Shown here piece after piece: positions 7,095 through 14,000 of a DNA stretch of 18,120 bases. Every line of letters begins with the position of its first letter. The stretch's first letter is position 1. This DNA is from DSUN01 sp035527715 (lineage in GTDB: Bacteria > Planctomycetota > PUPC01 > DSUN01). The stretch lies in assembly GCA_035527715.1 (NCBI GenBank), contig DATKZY010000034.1, positions 1 to 18,120 of the forward strand, written 5' to 3'. The position numbers and the translations under genes were made by a program. The notes under the pieces are model-generated. The model did not search any database and was not told where the DNA came from. It was given only the letters and a program-made list of their open reading frames with translations.

Positions 7095-7994
7095 CTACTT
7101 GGTGTCCTTGAACAGCCGGTCGAGGATCGCCTTGATCTGCTCGGCCTTCGGGCCGTCGGGCGCGGCCTTGAGGGCAGCCTCGAGGAGCGACTTGGCCTGC
7201 GGCTTGTCGTTCTTGCGGTAGAGGCAGAGCGACTTGGCGAACAAGATGTCCTGCGCGGCAACGCCGGTGTCGCCGTAGGTCTTGAGCGCCTCGTCGGCCA
7301 GCTTAATCGCCCCATCGAAGTCCTTCTTGCGGGAGGCGGCCTCGATCGCCGGGAGCGCGGCGAGCGCACCGTACTTGTTCTTCAGCCCCGCCTTGTTCTC
7401 GGCGTCGAGCTTCACAATCTCGTCCATCACGTCCGCGTAGTTGCCAAGGACGAGGTTTGCGTCAATCCCCGAGAGCGTAGCGTCGAGGAGCTTGGCCTTC
7501 TCGATGCCTTCGGCGGTCTTGGCCTTGGCGAGGGCCTCGTCGCGGGCGACGCGGACCTTGCGCAGCTCAGCGAGGTTCTCGAGGTACTTCTCGGGGCCGC
7601 CGGCCTTGTAGCCGGTCTTGGCATAGGGCTTGCCCGTCGCGTCGGCGAGGATGATGGTCGGGTAGCCGGTCACGCGCAGCTTGGCCTGCCATTCGGCGTT
7701 CTGCTTCTTCACCTCGGCGGAGAGCTGCCTCTGCCGGGGGAAGTCGAGCTTGAGGAGGACGAAGCTCTTGGGCGCCTCGGTGACGAAGGGCTCCTGGCTG
7801 AAGACCTCCTTGTCGAGCTTGACGCACCAGCCGCACCAGTCGGAGCCCGTGAAGTCAATCAGCAGGTCCTTGCCGTCCTTGGCCGCCGTGGCCATGGCCT
7901 CCGCCGCGTTCTCGGTCCAGGCGGCCTCGCCGGCCGAAGCCGACATGGCCACCAACGCCGCCACAACACACACCACCAACACCCGCTTCGACAT
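7095..7994 (-). CDS. Exported thioredoxin-fold protein with C-terminal helical repeats
   Basis: This 299-aa protein has a signal peptide (MSKRVLVVCVVAALVAMSASAGEA) and a thioredoxin domain. The active site is SDWCGWC (Cys54, Cys57), with cis-proline Pro112 in GYPTIIL. The WCGWC form is common in thioredoxin-like proteins acting in the periplasm as disulfide reductases or chaperones. Residues 140-299 are alpha-helical and alanine/lysine-rich, with TPR-like spacing (DFDGAIKLADEAL, DILFAKSLCLYRKND, AKSLLEAALKAAP), suggesting a protein-interaction tail. A longer frame begins at 8078, but it would put 28 unrelated residues before the signal peptide and run through the promoter. ATG 7994 has GAGAGGAAG upstream and is preferred. 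It has its own promoter at 8050-8078 and convergently meets the ceramidase-like gene at 7094/7095. Confidence 0.88.
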   Translation of the reverse strand: MSKRVLVVCVVAALVAMSASAGEAAWTENAAEAMATAAKDGKDLLIDFTGSDWCGWCVKLDKEVFSQEPFVTEAPKSFVLLKLDFPRQRQLSAEVKKQNAEWQAKLRVTGYPTIILADATGKPYAKTGYKAGGPEKYLENLAELRKVRVARDEALAKAKTAEGIEKAKLLDATLSGIDANLVLGNYADVMDEIVKLDAENKAGLKNKYGALAALPAIEAASRKKDFDGAIKLADEALKTYGDTGVAAQDILFAKSLCLYRKNDKPQAKSLLEAALKAAPDGPKAEQIKAILDRLFKDTK

Positions 7995-8049
7995 GGGTTT
8001 CTTCCTCTCAGAAAAGGAGCGGCCGCCCACAGCGGGGGCCACCCCTTCC

Positions 8050-8078
8050 AGCCTACACGGCCCCGCGTGTCGTGTCAA
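8050..8078 (-). promoter_or_regulatory. Predicted promoter of the thioredoxin-like gene
   Basis: On the minus strand TTGACA (8078-8073) and TAGGCT (8055-8050) are separated by 17 bp, 55 bp before the start at 7994. The -35 box is a full match; the -10 is weak. It begins 11 bp downstream of the stop of the lyase-family gene, so the two genes need not form an operon. Confidence 0.5.
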
Positions 8079-8089
8079 CTGCCGCCGGC

Positions 8090-8953
8090 TCAGCCGACGC
8101 CGAACCGCTCGGCGAGGGCGTACTTGGCGTCCACGCCGGTCAGTTCGTTGAGGCGCTCGAAGGGCATCAGTTGGGCCTCAGCGCCGAGGGTCGTGCCGTC
8201 GCGGCGGAGCTTCTGGTAGATGGCCTCGATGGCTTTCGCGGCGGCGAAGAGGGCCGCGAGCGGGCACACGATGAGCTGGAAGCCGAGCGCGGCGAGGCGC
8301 TCGCGGGGCAGGATGGGCGTCCTGCCGCCCTCGAGCATGTTCGCCACGTTGGGCGCGGGGGCGCGGCGGCCGATCTCGGCGAGCTGCTCCTCGTCGAGCG
8401 GCGCCTCGATGAAGCTGGCGTCGGCCCCCGCCTCCCTGGCGGCTGCCACGCGGGCCACCGCCTCATCCATCCCGAGCACGGCGAGGGCGTCGGTGCGGGC
8501 GACGATGAAGAAGTCGCGGCCGGCCCGGGCGTCCGCTGCGGCGCGAATCTTGTGGACATAGTCGTCGCGCTCGATGACTTTCTTGCCGCGCATGTGGCCG
8601 CACTTCTTCGGCCACTGCTGGTCCTCGAGGAAGCAGCCGGCAGCGCCCGCTGCAATCAGCTCGGTGACCGTGCGATGGACGTTCAGCGGGTTGCCGTAGC
8701 CCGTATCGGCGTCCACGATGATCGGGATGCGGACGCTGCCGCAGATGCGGCGGGCGCGCTCGACGATCTCGGTTTGGGTGAGCAGGCCGAGGTCGGGCTC
8801 GCCGATGGCCGTCGCCGCCACGCAGTAGCCCGAGATGAAGGCCATCGGGAAGCCGACGCGTTCGACGATCTTCGCGGACAGCGTGTCGTAGACGCCTGGA
8901 AACGCAATCGAGCCGACCTCGTCCAGGATGCGATGAATCCGCGTGTTGCCCAT
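8090..8953 (-). CDS. Isocitrate lyase/PEP mutase superfamily enzyme (2-methylisocitrate lyase-like)
   Basis: This 287-aa protein has the superfamily TIM-barrel signatures: FPGVYDTLSAKI and FISGYCVAA near the N-terminus, the metal-binding DADTGYGN (Asp81, Asp83), LEDQ (Glu110), and the catalytic loop KKCGHM (Lys116-His120). VARTDAL (Arg153) and FIEAP follow. The KKCGH loop with its cysteine is the form found in carbon-carbon lyases such as isocitrate and 2-methylisocitrate lyase. PEP mutases and phosphonopyruvate hydrolases have a different loop. Length fits the short PrpB type. The exact substrate cannot be read from sequence; no other methylcitrate-cycle gene lies nearby, so an oxaloacetate-type or substituted-malate lyase is equally possible. 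Start ATG 8953 has AAAGGAG six bases upstream. It is probably cytoplasmic and monocistronic. Confidence 0.88.
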   Translation of the reverse strand: MGNTRIHRILDEVGSIAFPGVYDTLSAKIVERVGFPMAFISGYCVAATAIGEPDLGLLTQTEIVERARRICGSVRIPIIVDADTGYGNPLNVHRTVTELIAAGAAGCFLEDQQWPKKCGHMRGKKVIERDDYVHKIRAAADARAGRDFFIVARTDALAVLGMDEAVARVAAAREAGADASFIEAPLDEEQLAEIGRRAPAPNVANMLEGGRTPILPRERLAALGFQLIVCPLAALFAAAKAIEAIYQKLRRDGTTLGAEAQLMPFERLNELTGVDAKYALAERFGVG

Positions 8954-8974
8954 GAGTGGCTCCTTTCGCCCCCG

Positions 8975-9002
8975 ATTCTACGCGCCGCCCGCGGAATAGC
9001 AA
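8975..9002 (-). promoter_or_regulatory. Predicted promoter of the lyase-family gene
   Basis: The minus strand has TTGCTA (9002-8997) and TAGAAT (8980-8975) with a 16-bp spacer. The -10 box matches consensus at five of six positions and lies 21 bp before the start codon. A TGGCGATC motif begins at 9007, immediately upstream of the -35, where a regulator could bind. Confidence 0.5.
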
Positions 9003-9120
9003 GTGGGATCGCCATTTGCCCATTCTCGCCCTCCCGGCTCAGGCTTGTACCGCTTCCTTCACTTCCGAAGTACCCGTTTGGCGATTCCCCGCCCCTGCCC
9101 CTCGCCTCTCCAGCCGCCCC

Positions 9121-9161
9121 GCCACAGATCGCCACCTCCCCCACCCCTGGCGATCTGTTGC
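9121..9161. repeat. Inverted repeat (10-bp perfect core) built from the TGGCGATCTG motif
   Basis: CAGATCGCCA (9125-9134) and TGGCGATCTG (9148-9157) are perfect inverted copies around a 13-base pyrimidine-rich loop. With one mismatch the stem extends to 14 pairs (9121-9161). No T-run follows on either strand, so it is not a canonical terminator. Confidence 0.65.
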
Positions 9162-9255
9162 CACGGCCTAAGTCTATATATCTCTTACACTTGACGATAC
9201 CGCCCTGCTACAGGCCGCCACTCTCCCCGCCCGTGGATCTGGCGATCTGGGGCAC

Positions 9256-9287
9256 GCTCTATTAGATACTGGCGAATCTAATAGAGC
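9256..9287. repeat. Perfect 12-bp AT-rich inverted repeat
   Basis: GCTCTATTAGAT (9256-9267) and ATCTAATAGAGC (9276-9287) pair perfectly around an 8-base loop. The AT-rich arms stand out in GC-rich DNA. No T-tract follows. It may be an operator, a remnant terminator or a recombination site; no assignment can be made from sequence alone. Confidence 0.65.
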
Positions 9288-9359
9288 TGCGAGAGCCTAA
9301 CGTACCAGCGCTGTCCTAACATCAACTCCGGCTCCGCCCCGCGCCGTAGCCCGCCTCAT

Positions 9360-9429
9360 CTTGGCGTCCTTGGCGTCTTGGCGGTCAATCCGGACCCCCA
9401 TCAACCGCCAAGACGCAAAGAGCGCCAAG
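9360..9429. repeat. REP-like imperfect palindrome of the CTTGGCGTC family
   Basis: The arms 9360-9385 and 9404-9429 are 26 bases each and pair with three mismatches around an 18-base loop. The left arm is itself made of near-iterations of CTTGGCGTC. Intergenic palindromes of this general form are widespread in environmental genomes as interspersed repeats; that link is from memory of the pattern and has not been searched. It lies just upstream of the PIN-like operon promoter. Confidence 0.65.
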
Positions 9430-9480
9430 CAATCGCCACAGAACCGGAACAGGGCAGGGCGTGCACAGCCCATGGACACC

Positions 9481-9509
9481 TTGAAGACATGGCCGCCTTG
9501 TGGTATAAG
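9481..9509 (+). promoter_or_regulatory. Predicted promoter of the small ORF/PIN-like nuclease operon
   Basis: TTGAAG (9481-9486) and TATAAG (9504-9509) are separated by 17 bp. The -10 box matches consensus at five positions. The expected transcript start near 9516 leaves a leader of about 40 nt carrying AGGAGG (9539-9544) before the ATG at 9557. Confidence 0.5.
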
Positions 9510-9556
9510 ACAGGGTGTCAGGCAGGAAGCCCACCTCGAGGAGGAGTTCGCGGGCT

Positions 9557-9697
9557 ATGACCAGCTCTACCCCAGCGAATGGATTCGTCAACGACACCAT
9601 GGCCCACGTCCTTCGCGCCTGCATGGCCGTCCGCGACGGCTACGCCAAACTCGAATACATCGTGCTCCGAGAACCCACCGCCATCGCGTCACGGTGA
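9557..9697 (+). CDS. Small 46-aa protein upstream of and overlapping the PIN-like gene
   Basis: I do not recognise this protein. ATG 9557 is preceded by a purine-rich GAGGAGGAG at 9538-9546 and by a promoter-like pair at 9481-9509. The TGA stop (9695-9697) overlaps the GTG start of the PIN-like gene in a GTGA arrangement, which usually means translational coupling. The product contains NDTMAHVLRACMAVRDGYAK followed by LEYIVLREPTAIASR, a plausible short helix-strand protein. Its position is that of an antitoxin or small regulatory partner, but no known antitoxin motif is visible. It might instead be a leader peptide or a fragment of a broken gene. An in-frame GTG at 9515 would give a longer form but lacks its own ribosome binding site. 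Confidence 0.45.
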   Translation: MTSSTPANGFVNDTMAHVLRACMAVRDGYAKLEYIVLREPTAIASR

Positions 9698-10845
9698 GGC
9701 ACACCCGCCGGAGCCTTGATGGGGATTCGAATTACGTGTCGTCGGAAGTGCCAAGCGGGGAAACACTCGAGACTCCTGCAGAGAGCTACTACCGCGGCCT
9801 CGTTCTTGCCCTGGGCAAGGCGACGGTCACCAAGATTCGCGTATACCTTGACATCAACCATTGGATCGCTCTGCGTGATGTCATGCTCGGCAGGCCCAGG
9901 GACCCAAGGCACGTTGAGGTCTACGAGCGGCTCCGGCAGCTTGTCGAATCGGGACGCTTAGTCTGTCCAGTGAGCGAGTGTGTCTTCTTCGAGATTTTCA
10001 AGCAGGCGGATAGGCAAACACGGCTTGCTACCGCGCGGGTCGCGGACCAGCTGAGCCACGGGATCACGCTCCAGTTCAGCGACCACCGACTGCAGACTGA
10101 GGTCATCCACTTCCTAAGACAGTGCTCAGGGAAAGGCGATTCCCTCTACCCGTTGGAACAGCTTGTGTGGACGAAAGCCGCGCATGTTCTTGGCCGCACG
10201 TACCCCGTATTTGCCGGTCTTCCACCAGATGAGTCGATGCACCTACAGAAGATGGCCACGGACATGCTGTGGGAATGCACACTGGAGCAGTTGGTCGATG
10301 CCCTCGCCGACTCAAGACCAGTGTCAACCATCTACACTGAAGAATCAGCAAAGGAGCTCAACAAAGGGAAGATCGCCCATGCGCACGAGATAAAGACCTA
10401 CGAAGACGCGTTCCTTGCGGAACTCGGGGGGGTCGTGGACCTGTACACAAGCACCTTCGCCAAGATGATGAGGTGGATGTACGTCAAAGACACGGGCAGG
10501 GCTCTTGCACAGGGCGACATGGAGTGCGACGAGCCGGGCAAACTGATGCGCAATCTCATCTTCCATGCGTTCCGACTTGGCCGCATCACGACGCAGCTGC
10601 CATCGTTCATGATCCACTCCCATCTGCATGCCACCATCCGATTCGATCGCCCACGCAAACTGAGGCCCAACGATCTGTGGGATTTCCGACACGCGGTGGC
10701 TGGAGTTCCCTTCTGCGACATATTCGTCAGCGATCGCGGCCTGGCTTCCTTGGTGACCTCACCGCGGCTTGCCTTCGACAAGCTGTACAATACGAGGGTT
10801 GTGACAGGAACCCACCAGCTACTGGATGTTTTGCCCGAACCCTAG
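9694..10845 (+). CDS. PIN-like domain nuclease, predicted
   Basis: This protein has about 383 aa from GTG 9694, which overlaps the preceding stop. The frame is open upstream to 9361, but that part reads like non-coding DNA (Arg/His-rich). An N-terminal strand RVYLDINHWIALRD (Asp53) is followed by CPVSECVFFEIFK (Glu95/Glu100). The C-terminal segment has NDLWDFRHA (Asp327, Asp330), VPFCDIFVSDRGL (Asp342, Asp347) and a final helix. This order of acidic residues is that of PIN-like metal-dependent ribonucleases. Between them lies a largely helical insert of about 200 residues (110-315) that I do not recognise, making the protein far longer than VapC toxins. Base composition is visibly less GC-rich than in neighbouring genes, suggesting horizontal origin. 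A role as toxin, defence effector or RNA-processing enzyme is inferred from fold and gene arrangement. Confidence 0.72.
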   Translation: MRHTRRSLDGDSNYVSSEVPSGETLETPAESYYRGLVLALGKATVTKIRVYLDINHWIALRDVMLGRPRDPRHVEVYERLRQLVESGRLVCPVSECVFFEIFKQADRQTRLATARVADQLSHGITLQFSDHRLQTEVIHFLRQCSGKGDSLYPLEQLVWTKAAHVLGRTYPVFAGLPPDESMHLQKMATDMLWECTLEQLVDALADSRPVSTIYTEESAKELNKGKIAHAHEIKTYEDAFLAELGGVVDLYTSTFAKMMRWMYVKDTGRALAQGDMECDEPGKLMRNLIFHAFRLGRITTQLPSFMIHSHLHATIRFDRPRKLRPNDLWDFRHAVAGVPFCDIFVSDRGLASLVTSPRLAFDKLYNTRVVTGTHQLLDVLPEP

Positions 10846-10916
10846 CAGATCTGGCAGATGTGGGGCCAGCTTACTGAATTCCGGTCGGGGCTTCGTAGTC
10901 GGGGCCGGGGCTTCAT

Positions 10917-10952
10917 CTTCACGCAGTTGATGCAGAGGGGGCCGGCGTGAAG
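10917..10952. repeat. Short perfect inverted repeat downstream of the PIN-like gene
   Basis: CTTCACGC (10917-10924) and GCGTGAAG (10945-10952) pair perfectly across a 20-base loop in the 218-bp gap before the GH2 gene. No T-tract follows, so it is at best a weak or factor-dependent terminator; chance occurrence is possible. Apart from this and the GH2 promoter, nothing else was seen in the gap. Confidence 0.3.
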
Positions 10953-11003
10953 AGGCCCGCTGGGCAATCGGGACGCCCCGCCGCAGCCCGCGAGATAGCA
11001 GGT

Positions 11004-11032
11004 TTGACGGCCACGCCGTCTGCGGCTACCAT
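11004..11032 (+). promoter_or_regulatory. Predicted promoter of the GH2 gene
   Basis: TTGACG (11004-11009) and TACCAT (11027-11032) are separated by 17 bp, five and four matches to consensus. The leader is short and contains AAAGGAG (11051-11057) six bases before ATG 11064. The GH2 gene therefore has its own transcript start, separate from the PIN-like gene. Confidence 0.6.
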
Positions 11033-11063
11033 AGTGGCCAACCACCTTGGAAAGGAGTGTTCC

Positions 11064-14000
11064 ATGCGTCCCTTCCGTCCCTTTGGTCCTTTGTGTCTCT
11101 TTCTTGGTCTTTCAGCCCTCGCCGCCGAGCCGCCGGCCTTCGTGTGGCTCGAGGGCGAGAAGCCGGCCAAGGTGGCCGGCCTCAAGCCCAACCTGTCGGG
11201 CTGGGGACACAAGGAGTTCCTGTCCGAGGAGAAGTGGCTGCACATCAGCATGGACCCCGCCGCGGTCGAGAAGGAGCTGCCGGCCGAAGGCGGCCTGCTC
11301 GAATACGCCTTCGCCGCGCCGAAGCAGGCAAGCTACGAAGTCTGGATGCGCGTGGGACTCGAGTTCATTCGCGCGCCGTTCGACTGGCGGATTGACGGCG
11401 GCGACTGGGCAACCGTGAAGCCCACCGACCTGACGACCGACTGCATGGAGCTGGATTACTGGTGCGAGGTCGCCTGGCTCAAGGTGGGCGACAAGCAACT
11501 GGCCAAGGGCGACCACAAGCTCGAAATCCGCCTGTCGAAGACGCAGGACGACAAGGGGAAGACCGCCCGCATCATCTTCGCCCTCGACGCGATCTGCCTC
11601 ACGGCGGGCGAGTTCTCGCCCAACTCGCGCTTCAAGCCCGGCGAAGAGAGCCACACGGCGAACGACGCGGCGGCGGCGAAGCAGATCTTCGACCTGCCCG
11701 AGCCCAAGGCCCCCGACGCCCGCTCGTCCGTGGCGCTCAAGGGCCTGTGGCAGGTCTGCCGCCACGACGAGCAGCTCCCCAAGGAGGTCGCCGTCCCAAT
11801 CCCCGACTTCCCGAAGACGCCGCACTGGACGGCTATCGAGGTGCCGGGCGACAAGAATGTCCTGCGCCCCGACCTGGAGCTTGCCCACCGCCTGTGGTAT
11901 CGCACCCGCATCCGCGTGCCCGAATCCTGCGCGGGCCGCTCCTTCTTCGTCGTCTTCCCCGAGAACAACCTGAACACGACGGTCGCGGTGAACGGCGTGC
12001 TGTGCGGCTTCGACAAGAATCCCTTCGCCCGCGTGCAGATTGACGTGACGAAGGGCGTGAAGCCCGGCGTGAACGAGCTGTGGGTCGGCATCCGCGATGC
12101 CTGGTACGGCCGCTCGACCAACCCAAACGACCCGATGAAGCTGCGGAAGACGTTCAACGTGCCAGTGAAGTACTTCGACCAGGGCTGGCAGGACCTCGCC
12201 TACCCCATCTGGCACCACGCGCAGTCGGGCATCCTGGTCACGCCCGAGTTTGTCGCCGCCGGCTCGGCCTATGCGAGCGACGTCTTCTGCAAGCCGTCGG
12301 TGGCCAAGAAGGAGCTGGCCCTCGAGGTGACGGTGAGCAACCCGACCGCGAAGGAGGCCGCGGGCGAGGTCGTCTGCCAGGCGGTCAACGCCAAGACGGG
12401 TGAGGCCGAGAAGAGCTTCGCCCCCAAGCCCTTCACCCTCGCCGCCGGCGCGACGCAGACGCTCGCCCTCGCGGAGCCGTGGGCCAACCCCAGACTATGG
12501 TGGCCCGATGACCCCAACCTCTACTTACTCAGGGCGTCCGTGTCTGTCCGTGGTAAGTCCGTGGATGTTAGCGACACCCGCTTCGGCTTCCGCGAGTGGT
12601 CGTGGGAGGGGCGCGACTACACGCTCAACGGCATTCCCTGGCACCTGTGGTGCGACTGCTTCACCGCCGGCACGAAGGAGCAATGGCTGGAGTTCTACCG
12701 CGCGAACAACGAGCGGATGATGCGCTTCTGGGGCACGCGGTGGCAGGGCATGCCACACCGCCAGGCCCTCGACTTCTTCGACGAGAACGGCGTCGTCGTC
12801 CGCCGCTCCGGCATCCTCGACGGCGAGGCCATCGGCTACTTCGCCATCGAGCGCGACCCCGACCTCAAGAAGCTCTACAACTCCGACGTCAAGATGCAGC
12901 TCATGGAGAACTGGCGCGACCAGGTGGTCGCACAGGTCAAGGGCGAGCGCAACCACCCCTCCGTGCTGATCTGGTCCATCGAGAACGAATGGCTCTACAT
13001 CAACTGCATCAACCTCCACGGCAGCCTGATGGACGACTTCGAGCGCGAGGTGAAGAAGACGGCCGACGCCGTGATGGCCGCCGACCCCACGCGGCCCGTG
13101 ATGAACGACGGCGGCGGGGCGCACAAGAACAACCAGATGCCCGTCGCCGGCGACCACTACGTCACCGGCCCCTACCACCTCTATCCCGCCCTGGCCTACG
13201 ACGAGAACACAAAGGGCGGCGGACGCGGCCGCTGGGAGTGGGACACGAAGCGCCCCCGCTTCATCGGCGAGGACTTCTACATCACGGGCAACAACCCCGA
13301 GTTCGCCTACTTCGGCGGCGAGGAGGCGTTCCAGGGCAAGATCGCCACGCGCCCCGCCGCCAGCATCATGGCTCGCATGCTCATGGAGGGCTATCGCTGG
13401 TCCAACCAGTGCGCCTGGCACTTCTGGATGGGCCAGAACGATGCCCCCGGCCAATACGCCTCCTATGCCCCACGCGCCGTCTTCTGCCGGCAGTGGGACT
13501 GGACGTTCGCCTCGGGCCAGAAGGTGAAGCGCACGTTCGGCGTCTTCAACGACACCCGCTTCGACGACCCGATCTCGTTCACGTGGGCGCTCACCGTCGG
13601 CGGCAAGCAGGTGGCCACCAAGACCACCGAGCACAAGCTCGCCGGCGGCGCGTGCGAGAAGTTCGACGTCGAGATTGCAATGCCCGCCGTCACCGCGCGG
13701 CAGGAAGGCGAGCTGACGCTGTCGCTTTCGGTCAAGGGCCAGGAGGTCTTCAAGGACACCAAGGCCGTTTCCGTGTTTCCGAAGCCCGCGGCCATGGCGA
13801 AGCTCGATGCGAAGGAACTGCTCGTCTTCGACCCGCAAGGCGGAGCCGCCGCGTTCCTCAAGGCCAGCGGCATCGCCTTCACGCCGCTCGCCGACCTCAA
13901 GTCGCTGCCCGAGAGCGGCAAGGTGCTGGCGCTCGGCAAGGACGCCCTCGATGCGGCCGAGAGCACGGCCAGCCGCCTCGCCGCCTGGGCGCTCGCCGGC

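Larger units (their letters stand above)
9003..9359. other. Gene-free, repeat-containing intergenic region
   Basis: No convincing gene was found on either strand. The stretch is less GC-rich than its surroundings, with an AT-rich patch around 9174-9186. It holds several occurrences of TGGCGAT(C) on both strands (9007-9014 minus, 9079-9085 plus, 9125-9134 minus, 9148-9157 plus, 9240-9249 plus) and two strong inverted repeats listed separately. It could be a remnant of degraded DNA, a regulatory region, or a chain of small interspersed repeats. Confidence 0.5.

Noticed and set aside
9191..9219. TTGACG at 9191 as another promoter
   Set aside because: No acceptable -10 box lies 15-19 bp downstream and no gene follows within a plausible distance.
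9121..9429. CRISPR-like array formed by the repeated TGGCGATC and CTTGGCGTC units
   Set aside because: The units are too short and irregularly spaced, and lie in both orientations. There are no equal-length spacers and no cas genes.
9361..9693. Upstream extension of the PIN-like frame, including a stretch reading EEEFAGYDQLYPSEW
   Set aside because: Most of the extension is Arg/His-rich and overlaps the REP-like palindrome and the promoter. The EEEFAGYDQLYPSEW piece is suggestive of a small-protein family seen in planctomycetes but breaks off after a few residues, so at most it is a relic. GTG 9694 with the GTGA overlap is better supported.
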